Below, piece after piece: positions 25,601 to 37,600 of a DNA stretch of 64,000 nucleotides (positions are counted from its first letter, which is position 1; every line of letters begins with the position of its first letter). The DNA lies in assembly GCA_947396885.1 (NCBI GenBank), contig OX377203.1, positions 7,378,001 to 7,442,000 of the forward strand, written 5' to 3'. Below the pieces are notes generated by a model, which had not been told where the DNA came from, did no database searches, and saw only the letters and a program-made list of their open reading frames with translations. Made by a program: the position numbers and the translations under genes. This DNA comes from Heligmosomoides polygyrus polygyrus (taxonomy: Eukaryota > Nematoda > Chromadorea > Rhabditida > Heligmosomidae).

Positions 25601-28600
25601 GACGAGGACTGGGCAAGGAGGGTGTGTCCACACGGCGGGGGGGGGGGGGGTGCGCCCGAGCGACCGCCCGCGAGCGAAAAAAAAACTCGGTCGCCCCGCT
25701 GTAAGCGATCGATGCCGCTTTACATACGGACGTCGTTCCATGCGCTATTGATTCGCGTTTTCATAGGACTTTCAGAAACGCGACGATCTTCAGGAGGCCT
25801 GTCAGGCAGCAGCCACGCGTGTGGAAAGGAGCGCAGGAAAAATATTAGAAAAGTATTGATTCATGAATAGTCGAACATTTGGGCATAAAATAATTTATTT
25901 TACAATATCAACTATCATTGCTCTTGAATCCGCCACAATAAAGCTACTCCGGATGACTGGTCAACAAACTGGGAACTGCCGTGGTACATGTCGCGAAAGT
26001 GAGCAGCATTGGTGGGTGGGAGCGCGCCAGCCAACAATAACCAAGCACAGCACAGAGCGAACACATATCAACCAATCCCGGTACGGGCTTACTCGCCGTC
26101 TCTGAATGGCACGCTCATTCAATGCGGTTTGTTTGGATGGGGCGCCATCTCCCCCAATGCTGCTCATATTCGCGACATATACCACTGCCGTCATCTGGGC
26201 AAAAGTCACAAGTATTTCGTCTTCAGCGACATGATAACAGGATATCATTGAAAATAAAAATATCCACTGTTTCTGCTGTTCTTTTAAATACATATTTAAT
26301 AATAAAAAGGGTAAAAAATAAATTAGTGATGAAGTGATATACCACATTCACCTCAAATTGGACACTCTTCCTAGCCTAAGCCTAAGACTTTTAAAATCAA
26401 ATCAAAATCTTTCAAATCGAAATGAGCTTCTTCTTCATTAAACTAAACACTCTTCAAAAAGATTAGAATAATTTCTTGTTCAAGGAAAATTTTAGCGTAA
26501 CTTCCTTTTAGGTTTTGATTTACGTATCCAATAAATGAACCGTTGTTTGAAACATTATAAAAATTTTACTTTTCAAGGAAATCAGTGATATAAACCTTGT
26601 TTTAAAGGTTTTTTATTTGGTTTTTTAACCATTTTTTATTGACAGAACAGAGGTTGCGCCATGTATGCAGAATTTACACTATCAAACAGGTAAACATTGC
26701 GACTTGCTCTTCAAGTGCTTGGCGCGAGATATTTTAAGGCGCTACATGATTGCTGATTTGTTACGCTTGAAAGCAAAATTTAATTTGTTGTTTTTTCTCT
26801 AAAAATAAAATTTTTATAAAATCATTACACTCATTGGGAAGCAGAAAAAAATTCAAAGAACGTTACGCCTAATTTTTCTTGAGCAAAAATTATTTTAGCC
26901 TTTTTGTAGTCTCTAGTTTAAAGTAGAAGAAAGAAGATTCCAATTTAAGAGAGTTCGCCTTGATTTCGAAAGTCTTACGCTTAGAAGAGTGTCCACTTTG
27001 ACGTGAATATGGTATATATTCATCACTGATTTTTGTATTCTATGCATTTATTTAATACGTAATCGAAAGAACGGCAAAAATTGTGAATAATTTTTTTAGT
27101 TATTTTTGAAAATATCTCCACATAAAACCTTACTATCGTACTAAATACATGTACAAAAGTAAACGAAGAAAAATAGTGTGAGTTCAATAGAGTAATTTTT
27201 GATCGTAAAATGATCCCAACTACTAATAGATCAGCCATTGAAAGTAAATTAAACCATAACAGATTTCTATACCTATCGATTGAAGAGCTCCAGTAATCTC
27301 ATGCTTCATCTGCGGCGGGAAAAATCGTGGCGTAACATCCAAAAAGCTCGAAATACTTCTCTTATACCCACGGATCCTACTATATATTAGGTTGGAAAAA
27401 AGTCTCTTCACACTTCGAAATTTTTTTTACCTTTCCCCTTGTAAACGCACTAGCCAATGTTGATTGCTGATTTCGTAATCCTATCACACTTGTCTACCGT
27501 TCACACGCAGACACAGGTTAAGACTCTTCTTGTAATTCGTTATCCATCCAATCTTCCGAACTCAATGCCAGATCTACCTCATGGCCGTTTTCAGCACGGC
27601 ATTCTTCAAGAATTCATTAAAGAATCCACAGCGCGTCAGGCAGCAGACCAAATTAACCACATATATGGCTTGGGATCTACTACTCATCGCGCCTGTTATG
27701 AGTGGTTCGGAAAGTCTTTAAAGGGAAATTATTCACTGAGGGCAAAGCATGGTCAGGAAGGCCAACTGGATTGGACGACAGTGAACTACACCATCTTCTT
27801 CGTACCGATAGTTGGCAGACGACACGTCAGCTGGCAGAGAAGCTCGAAGTGTCTCATAGGATAGTGGGGATCCATCTGAAGAATCTTGGCTTTCATGGAA
27901 ATTTGGAGCTTGGATTCCACATGCCCTGTCAGACACTCAGAAAGGTCGACGGCTCTCCATCGCTGCTTCTCTTCTGTCCAGATAAGGAAGAAAATCGTTT
28001 CTTCCGCGGATTGTGACAGGCGAAGAGTCCTGGGTTCTGCGTGCCAACTTCCGAGGAAAAGGCAATGGGTACAAAAGTGAGAGAGCCCTAAGTCTGATCT
28101 CAAGCCCAATGTTCACGAACGGAAGATTCTCTTGAGTGTTTGGTGGATATCAGAGGAGTGATTTATCGGCAAACTCTCAGAAGTGGAGAGACACTTACTG
28201 CTGTCACATACTGCGGCCAACTCCACAAAGTCGCCGCAGCTTTCCAAGAAAAGAGGCCTGAGAAGTCGAAGGTGATGACCCTGCATGACAACGCAAAGCG
28301 ACATGCTGCAAGACTCACAAGAGAAACAATAAAGAAGCTGGGCTGGGAGGCAATGCCACATCCACCGTATAGCCCTGACCTCGGCCCTCCCGAATGCTAT
28401 TTCCTCCACGCTCTCAAGCAAGAAATTGGAGAGAAATATTTTGAAACGGACGAGGACCTCAAAAATTGGATTCAGCGGTGATTCGACTTCAGAACTGCAG
28501 TCTTTTACGCGAGAGGAATTAGAAAAATTACCACGTCTTTGGAGAAGTGTAGTAGAACAAAATAGAGTTTATCTCAATTGATTTGACTTTGTAGTTGTGA

Positions 28601-31600
28601 AGTAATAAATCTTTGAAAAAAATGAAAAGACTTTTTTTTCCAACCTAATATAATCGGCTAATGTCACGTGTCCGTCACGGGGAGGGGGGGGGACTGAAGG
28701 CAAGAGATGCCTACTTCAGTGCGGCGTATGCCAGCAGGGATTTCTTTGAGCTTAACCACGGGCAATTGCTGGCGAACTATATCCTTGGTGGCTGATCGTC
28801 CAAGTTTACGAGGTATTCAAGGGCCAACGCGTCAAGGTATGAATGGGGATCGAGTACAGAGCGTAGGGATTCAGGAGGCGTGCCCCAGACGTCGGTCAGG
28901 TGCGTCTGGATTCAGCAGACGTGCTGAAGACGTCGTCCAACTTGCGTAGGGATTCCGAGTAGGAGAGGAACAACAAAAGAGGAGCGTGAATAAGGGGGGC
29001 AGCAACATCGTTCAGTGTGTGTCGGGTTTCTCAAGACGGCTTACAGAAGTCGTGGCACGTGTGTCAGAGTGCAAGAGTATCATAGACGTCGTGGCAACGT
29101 GAATCGGTACTCAGTGTCACATGTGCGTGCTTGACTCTCACTCACTCCGTTTCTTTGCCAGCACATAGGAAAGGAAGAAATTCGGGGGGGGGGGGGGAGG
29201 GAGGGGTAGAGGGAGTGATCACGGGATTCGGAAGAGTATTAATGCCGTCGGACAGTAAGCGGTGTCGACCAATACCGATTAATTTTAATTACGATTTTGC
29301 TGATTAAGCACCGGATTGGGACTGTCACTACTTGTTTGTCGACACGTAGAGAACGAGCGCTTCGGAGAATAAATCGCGTGCCGGTGATAGAGGGTGGATG
29401 GGCTTCATACTTACTTTACTTTGATACTTTGGTGGTCCTTTTGTCGGCTGGAGGTCTTCTCAGCGGGGACCACAACTCTTCCAAACCGCTCGATCTCTGG
29501 CAGGTTGCATCCAGTCAGACAGACTCCGCTCTCTGAAAGATCTTGAGAAGGAGTCTGCCCATCGCGTTGGCGGTCGAGCCAGTGGTCTCTTATGGTCTCC
29601 CGGGAGCCATTCTGTGACACGGAGACTCCATCTATCGTCCTTTCGTCGAAGCAGGTGTCCGGCCCAACGATGTTTGGACTTCTTCATGTACTGCAGCGGG
29701 TCTGCTAATTGCGACTTCTCCCGTAGCTCCGAGCTTCGTAGGCCTTCTTGCCATTGCTGACGAAGGCTTGTCCTCAGAAGACATCTCTCCAGTGCACGAT
29801 GCGTAGTTTGCATCGCTCTGGGGTTTGTCTTGTTGTCGGGTCTGTTTTCCGTCGCGTAACACATCGCAGGCAGTACAGAGGCGTTGAATATCGAGGCCCT
29901 GAGGCCGGGATCCTTTGCCTGATCGGTGACTTCGCGAATCGAACTGAAGGCTGCCCATGCTGCGCGTCTCCTGCGGGCGATTTCAGGAGCGAGGTCGTTA
30001 TCCATGCTCAGCTCTCTTCCCAGATAGACGTAGGAGTCGACCTGTTGCAGAGCGACTCCATTTAACCTCACGAGTCCCGTGTCACACCACTGGTTGACCA
30101 TAAACTGCGTTTTGGACATATTCGTGTCCATTCCAATCTTCATACCTGCCACATTAAGCTCGTTCAGCATTTCCTCGACTTCTGCCGTGCTGGTAGAGAT
30201 GAGAACAATATCGTAGGCGAAGCGAAGGTTGCTGATCCGTTTGCCGTCGACAAGGTAGCCTTTATCGTCCCAGTTCAAGTCTTTCATGGCATCCTGAAGT
30301 GCCGCTGTGAATAGCTTGGGAGAAATCGTGTCTCCCTGCCGTACTCCTCTCCCGATAGGAATCTTAAGCTTTCGATCGAACAGCTGGATGGTGGTCGATG
30401 TGTTCGAGAAGCATTCGTTGAGAAGTCGGATGTAGGGCGATGGTATACCAGCGTGCACAAGGGCTTCATAAGCGCAGTGAAAAATCTGCCCTACCATATC
30501 CCACTGCACTAATCTATACAGTAAAGCTAGTTTTTTAAATGTAAGAAGACCCAAAGAAGAAAGGAGGAAGATTGGGGTTGTTCTATTCTCGGGTTTGGGC
30601 CCAACCAGACGTTTGGCGGCCGCTAGGCCGCTGAACGTCTGGTAAAAAAAATGAAAGCGAAGTTGCGTGATGCGCCATGCATTCTGCTTTCAAAGCGTAT
30701 CTTGGAGGAAATTCAGGTGGGTAGCCGATAGTCAAGTCAGTTCTCCATCCGCCTGAAATCTAATCGGTACAATTGCTGGCTAAAAACAATGGAACGAGCG
30801 CGTGTGGCGTAGTAGGGGGAGGTGCCGGCTGTCGCGTGCACCCGATACCAGGTTCCTGGTTCGGATTTCCCGCCTAGGCTAACCAAGCCTTCCATTCATC
30901 CAGGGTAGGTGGATTGGTACCAGACTTGTCTGGGAAGGGTAAAGCGCTGAGTTATTCATCGGCTGGCCTCTGCAAGTGATTGTATAGGCTAAATACACAT
31001 TCAACTCGCCTCCACAACATCCCGTAGAAGTAGAATGTACTGGCGCATCCCGAAAGGGATTGAGTAACGCCGTCCTCTATCATTTTCATCCTTTAAAAAA
31101 TTGAAGGCTTCACTGTGCTAGGTCAGATGCCCGCGCGAATCGGCTCTACTTTCGACTGCGAGGCGGGTTTTCATTGAAAGTGAGCTTCTCACCAGTAGAT
31201 GGCTGAATTCCACAGTGGTTACAACATTCAAACGGCAACACGGAATCGCTGCCTAACTGAATAGCTGCTGTATTAGTTCTCTCGTCGTGACTGGCACCAC
31301 CTAGCCCGCCAACAAGCAACGATGCTCGAAAAACTCGCGGCAAACTCGACGACGGGGCTGGTTTTCGATCGCATTGCTCCATAAACTGTGCGCTATCAAC
31401 GGTAATGCCGACGGCTGCACAGCTTCGATAACGACGCTGATCGACACTCTCCAGTGTTCGTTTTCCGACGATATTCTCGAGAAGATCTGAACGCTACAGG
31501 TCGTCCTGAAGTTCTCCAGTATGTGGGGACTTCTACAGTCTACTGAGAAATTAGCTGTCGTGCAAGGCATTGGAGAACACCTTCACCTTTATGTTAACCT

Positions 31601-34600
31601 AGACTCAGGTGAAATGCGTAAAAATGCAGGGAAAACCCTTCAAGTTCTACTGAATAACAGCTTGCAACAGATAAACTTAGGCTATTCCTCCTAAATTCCA
31701 TCTGACCTAGAAATTACCCTCAAACATGGAAGTCTTGCAGCATTTCGGCTTCGACGCCCTAACTAGGTGAAGATGAGGTAGCACCACAGTGAATTAGATT
31801 CCGCTTTTTGACTACTTCTAAGCTTAACCTGCGAGACAGTGCTCACTTCTCCAATCGCTGAATGGCTAGCAAGACTAACTGAGCAAAAAAATTAAAAATG
31901 TGAGCAAGGACGTCTGTGTCTGGACCCGAAAACCACTAACAACATAAAAGTAGAGTGCACGGCGCATTCCAAGACGGTGAGCGAACATCGTACTCTATCC
32001 TGGATACAACAACAAATGAAAAGAAACCGTTGATGATGCAGAACCCATGGGGTTCAGGAAGGCAACCTGAACGTGCAACCACAGTCCGGGTGCGGAATCG
32101 AACCACCTAAACCGAAGCGACCATGAATCGCGCCTTGTCCCACTGCTCCATCTATTACAAAACCTACACTACTACCAATCTAACCGCTAACCCTAACCAG
32201 ACGTATTAGTTATGGTACAGTTATGGTTAAGTGAATCCTTCCACGAGTCCGTGTGTACGTCCATCTGTCGGCGCGAAAATAATGACAACTAAACCAGGTT
32301 CACCGATTTTTGCTTCATAGCAGACCGATCTGTGTGGGCACAGCGCATGAATGAGACGAAGAGTGTACGTTGAATTGAACACTTTTCAAATCAAATTGGA
32401 CACTCTTCTAAGCGAGATTAAGTCTTTTAAAATCAAAGCGAACTGACCTAAATCGAAATGACCTTCTTAAACGTTAAACTACTAGGTTGTCCCACAAGTC
32501 TCCACCGTTTTTTCAACGATTCATTGCGGATTTCGTCGGCGATCTCTTGCATAGCGCTATACAGCCTTCAAAAGAAAATGATTTTCCCTATCAGAGCGTG
32601 TATTGAGTTTCTTTTCTTATCCTGAATTTTGTCAACTTTTAGGTCGTAATGTGAAAAGTGAAAAGTGAAACAGTGGTCATCTCCGCTTAGGTTAGGAATT
32701 TTTGCGCAGCTTTTTATAGCATTTGAAAGACAATGGTCTGTGCTACAAGAATACGTGTTGGCACTATTTGCTCATTTGTCCTTTATTGATTTTTAGGCCA
32801 TCAAATTGGGACGTCCGACTTTTCCGTCCGAACTTTTACCAAAACTCCTACTCTGTGGTTGGAGCTTTTTGCTCGGTGTTATATGTTGTTCAAAAGAGAA
32901 TGCCTGGCTCTATAAGAATTCGTGTCGCGTTTATTGGCTAATGCTGCTAAATTTCTGTCGAATACAAACAAAATGCCAAAAAGAGAAAAATCATCCTCAC
33001 CAACAACTCCTCCTTGTTCAGTCTGTCTTGCTCCGTTTTATATGACGAGTGATATGACACTCGAAAGTGTATTTCTTGTTCTACCAGAATATATGACTTG
33101 TTCTTCGGCCATTTAAATTTTTGCTGATTTTCAGGTCATCGAAATGGAGCAGTGCCAGTTCGACAAGGATGAGCACTTTTGGGACCTTCTCTTTGCTTTC
33201 AACCAGGGTTCTAGTGCCTTAGCCGCACCAGAAGCCTGGTTGAAAGCAAAGAGAAGAAGTTCCCAAAAGTGCTCATCCTTGTTGACCTGGCACTGCTCCA
33301 TTCTGATGACCTGAAAATCAGCAAAAATTTAAATGGCCGAAGAACAAGTCATATATTCTGGTAGAACAAGAGATGCACTTTCGAGTGCCATATCACTCGT
33401 CATATAAAACGGAGCAAGACAGACTGAACAAGGAGGAGTTGTTGGTGAAGACGATTTTTCTCTTTCCGGAATTTTGTTGACATTCGACAGAAGCCAACAA
33501 ACGCGACACGAATTCTTATAGAGCAAGACATTCTCTTCCGAACGACATATAACACAAAGTAAAAAATTCCAACCACAAAACCGAACTGTCGGTAAAAATT
33601 CAGACGGAAAAGTCGGACGTCCCAATTTGATGACCTAAAAATCAATAAAGGTCAAATGAGCAAATAGCGCCAACACGTATTCCTGTAGTACAGAACATTG
33701 TTTTCCAAATGCTGAAAAGCTATGCAAAAATTCCAAACTTAAGCGGAGAGAAGCGACTGCGCAGATGGCCACTTTTTCACTTTTCACTTTAACGACCTGA
33801 AAATTGGCAAAATTCATGGTGAAAAAAGAAATGCAATACACGCACTGATAGAGATAATCATTCTCCTTCGAAGCCTGTATATGCAAGAGACCGCCGGCGA
33901 AATTCGCAATCAGTCGTTGAAAAAAAAACGACGGGACTTATGGGACAACCGAATACACACTCTCCAAGATGGTTAGAATAGTTTTTTGTTCAAGGCAAGT
34001 TAGAATAATTTCTTTGAAATGTTTTTAGTTCAATTGCCCGAATGAGTGGAATAATTTCATTCATAAAAATTTTATTTTTTGAAGAAAATAATAGATTAAA
34101 TTTTGTTTTGAAGCGCAGCAATCACTTAGTGCACTAAAAGACCAGATCGAGCCATGCACTCGAAAAACTCGCCGCGATTCTAATTTGATTGATAGAGCAA
34201 ATGCTGCTCATATGAACCACCAAAATAAGGATATGTTTGCTCTTTACATTGTTCTTGTTATATCGTTTACAAGTGTAAAAATCCATGCATACAGAAAAAT
34301 TGCTATCAATTAAATAAAAATCGCAGAGCCGAGTTAGCCTAGTGGTTAGTAGTGTAGTTTCATGCACAAACGGTCACAGGTTCGACTCCCGGCTCGGGCA
34401 CGCCATGCCCTGCAAAAATTGCAAAAATGGCAACGGTTCCAGCGTCAGGCCCAGGTTGACAGGCCGGCTGATGGAGAAACCTCGTCACAAAACCATGATC
34501 ACAAGTCGCAATAGAATCAGTGTAAAGGCTAGGACGTCACCCGGAAGTGGCGCACAGAACCCCCGCCCGAGTTCTGTGGTCAGTATGCGAGGGCTACCGA

Positions 34601-37600
34601 GGGCCGAACGACCTCGGCGAAAGAAGCTAGTTCGACTGGCGACTCTGAATGTGGGAACGCTGACCGGGAGATCTAGGGAAGTGGCTGACCTGATGAAGCG
34701 CAGAAGGATACAAGTCCTGTGTCTGCAGGAAACGCGATGGAAAGGGGCGAAAGCCAAGGAGATCGGAGAAGGGGTCAAGCTGTACTACAACGGAGAGGAC
34801 ACCAAGAGGAACGGGGTAGGGATAGCTGTCGCGGAGTCCCTCAAGGATTCAGTAGCGGCTGTCCAAAGAATAAACGACCGCATCATGTCACTGCGGCTGG
34901 ACACGAAGGAGGGTTACTGGACCATCATGTCTGTCTACGCTCCGCAGACCGGATGCTCCGAGCACGACAAGGATGACTTCTACCTCTCGCTCGAGGAAGC
35001 CATAAGGTCCGTACCAGAAGGCGACTACCTCTCCATAGCAGGGGACATGAACGGGCATGTGGGGAGTGGCAGAAGAGGAGTGGAAAGGGTTCATGGAGGA
35101 AAAGGGATCGGCCTGGTAAACCCGGATGGAGAACGAATTCTGGATCTGGCTATCGCCCACGACCTGGCTGTCTGTAGCACCTTCTTCGCGAAGAGGGAGA
35201 GCCAGAAGGTGACCTATGCTAGCGGAAGAAGAAGAACTGAGGTCGACCACATCCTGGTTCGAAAGGCTGCCCTGAAAACAGTCCGGAATGTGAAGGTCAT
35301 TCCGGGAGAAGACGTGGCATCACAGCACAGACCCTTGGTAGCCGACCTTAGCATACCTCTACCCACCAGGCCCAAAGTGAGGACGGAACCCAGGATCCGA
35401 TGGTGGAGACTGCGGGGTTCAGAGCGGAACGAGCTATGAAGGGCAGTGCTCGAAGCAGGCCTTCCAGATCCAGCTGGTCCCGTGAATGAGACCTGGAGGA
35501 GGGTAGCCGAAACAATCCTGAGATGTGCCAAGGAAACCCTGGGAGAAACAAAGGGAGGAACCAGAGGGAATAAATCGGCATGGTTCTGGAACGAAGAGGT
35601 GCAGGCTGCGGTGAAGAGGAAGAAGGAGGCCTACAAGCTGTGGCAAAAGACGAGGGCACCCGAGCATCTCACAGCCTACAGGAAGCTGAAGAGGCTGGCA
35701 AAAACAGCTGTAGCGAAGGCAAAGAACGCGGAAATGGATGCCCTGTACGAGAAACTAGACGGGCCAGAGGGAGAGAAGTTCGCCATCCGCCTGGCCAAGG
35801 CGCGTCATAGAGCTAGCCTCGACATTCGAGTAGTGAAGACTGTGAAGAGTGCTGACGGTAGAGTGTTACGGAAGCCGGTCGAGGTCAGAGAGAGATGGGA
35901 GGAGTACTTCAAGGAACTCCTGAACGAGGAGTTCCCTCGTCGGGAGGCCGAGGAAGAACAGCCAACGGAAGGACCCATCCCACCCTGGACCCAAGAAGAG
36001 GTTCGCAAGGCCATACGGAAGATGAAACTCGGAAAGGCAGCAGGGCCTGACGGTGTGCCAGTAGAGGCTTGAAAGGTGCTCGGGGACTTCGGAATCAACT
36101 GGCTGACGCAGTTCCTCAACAGAATCACGAAAGAAGGTAAGATGCCGGATGACTGGAGGAACAGCACCATAGTCCCCATCTTCAAGCAGAAGGGAGACGC
36201 TTCCGAATGCTCCAACTACCGAGGGATCAAACTGATCTCACACACGATGAAGATCTACGAACGACTGGTAGACTCAAGGCTGAGGGAGATGGTACCCATC
36301 TCCCAGGTGCAGTGGGGCTTCATGCCTGAGAGGTCCACCACAGACGCCATCTTCATCGTTCGTCAGGTGATGGAGAAATATCGGGAGAAACGAAAACCCT
36401 GCTACCTGGCATTCCTGGATCTGGAGAAGGCCTACGACAGGCTAGCTCGGGCCGTAATCTGGAATGCCCTTCGAGGGAGGGGTGTCCCGGAACGTCTGAT
36501 CACGGTCATAAGGGACATGTACGAGGGCTCGAAAGCGGCGATACGAACTCCACACGGGGTGACAAGGAAAGTGGACATCACAGTGGGGGTACACCAAGGG
36601 TCGGCTCTGAGCCCGTTCCTCTTCCTGCTGACGCTTGACTCTATAGTGAACCACCTTGAGAAAGACCCTCTCAGAACGATCCTCTACGCGGACGACATCG
36701 CCCTAGTAGCCGACAACCAGGAGGAGCTGGAGGAGAAGGTGCAGCTGTGGCAGAGAGCCCTTGCGGACAACGGCCTACGGCTGAACGTGAAGAAGACGAA
36801 GTTCATCAGCTCTGAGCAGTGTGCTGGATCGATCCTAGACTGCCAAGGGGAAACGATCGAGAAGGTGGAAGAATTCCGCTACCTCGGAAGTGACCTATCC
36901 GAGGAAGGAAGTGTGGACCAGGCGGTCAGGGGACGGATAAACGCAGCCTGGCTCAAGTGGAGGGAGTCCACAGGGATCCTCTGCGACCGTAGATGCTCCA
37001 GGACGCTCAAAGGCAAGCTCTATAGAACAGTTGTAAGACCTGCCCTCCTCTACGGCAGTGAGTGCTGGGCCCTGGGTAAGGCGCAGGAGCGGCAACTGCA
37101 CGCGGCAGAGATGACGATGCCGAGGTGGGCATGTGGATGGACCCGTCGGGACAGGGTGCGAAACGAGGATGTTAGGGCAGTGATGAAGACTGTCCCGATC
37201 CAGCTGAAGATGAGAGAGCAGCGCCTGAGGTGGTATGGACACGTCCTCAGAAGACCAGAGGATCACCCCACAAGGTTGGCCCTAGATTACGAGGCACCCG
37301 GAAAGCGTCCGAGAGGAGCCCCTAGGAAAAGATGGAAGGACGTCATCAAGAGAGATCTCGCCGAAGTCGGCGCCACGGCAGATGACGCCCTTGATAGGAT
37401 GAGGTGGCGACAGATCACAAGAACAGCGGACCCTGCGACTGCGCGGGACTAAACGCTCAGGAGAAGAAGAAGAATTAAATAAAAATCGCGACGTCCTGGA
37501 CGAGGGCATGGCGCAATCCCTCCTTTTTGGCACTAGAAAATGGCCGCCTTTCTGCTCTCCAAGACAAGATTTAAACAATTATTTCGACAACTACTTCTTC

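Larger units (their letters stand above)
34325..37472 (+). mobile_element. RTE LINE, apparently full length (3,148 bp)
   Basis: Exactly bounded by 17-bp repeats AATTAAATAAAAATCGC (34308-34324, 37473-37489). Starts with a tRNA-like head, then one long ORF with AP endonuclease and reverse transcriptase, and ends CAGGAGAAGAAGAAG. RTE elements are typically about 3.2 kb, so this is probably the complete unit. Truncated sisters are at 7384 and 9310. Confidence 0.95.

Noticed and set aside
25460..25870. Overlapping 93- and 118-codon ORFs near a poly-G tract
   Set aside because: Composition-driven (G-run and simple repeats), no recognisable family.
29448..29536. Plus-strand ORFs over the second RTE copy
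   Set aside because: Shadows of the minus-strand reverse transcriptase frame.
33144..33260. A small functional protein from the fold-back ORF
   Set aside because: It is only the N-terminal fragment of a mariner transposase running into the hairpin loop; no catalytic residues.
34325..34400. A functional tRNA gene at the LINE head
   Set aside because: A and B boxes are good but the T arm and acceptor stem do not pair properly, and it lies inside the LINE target duplications.
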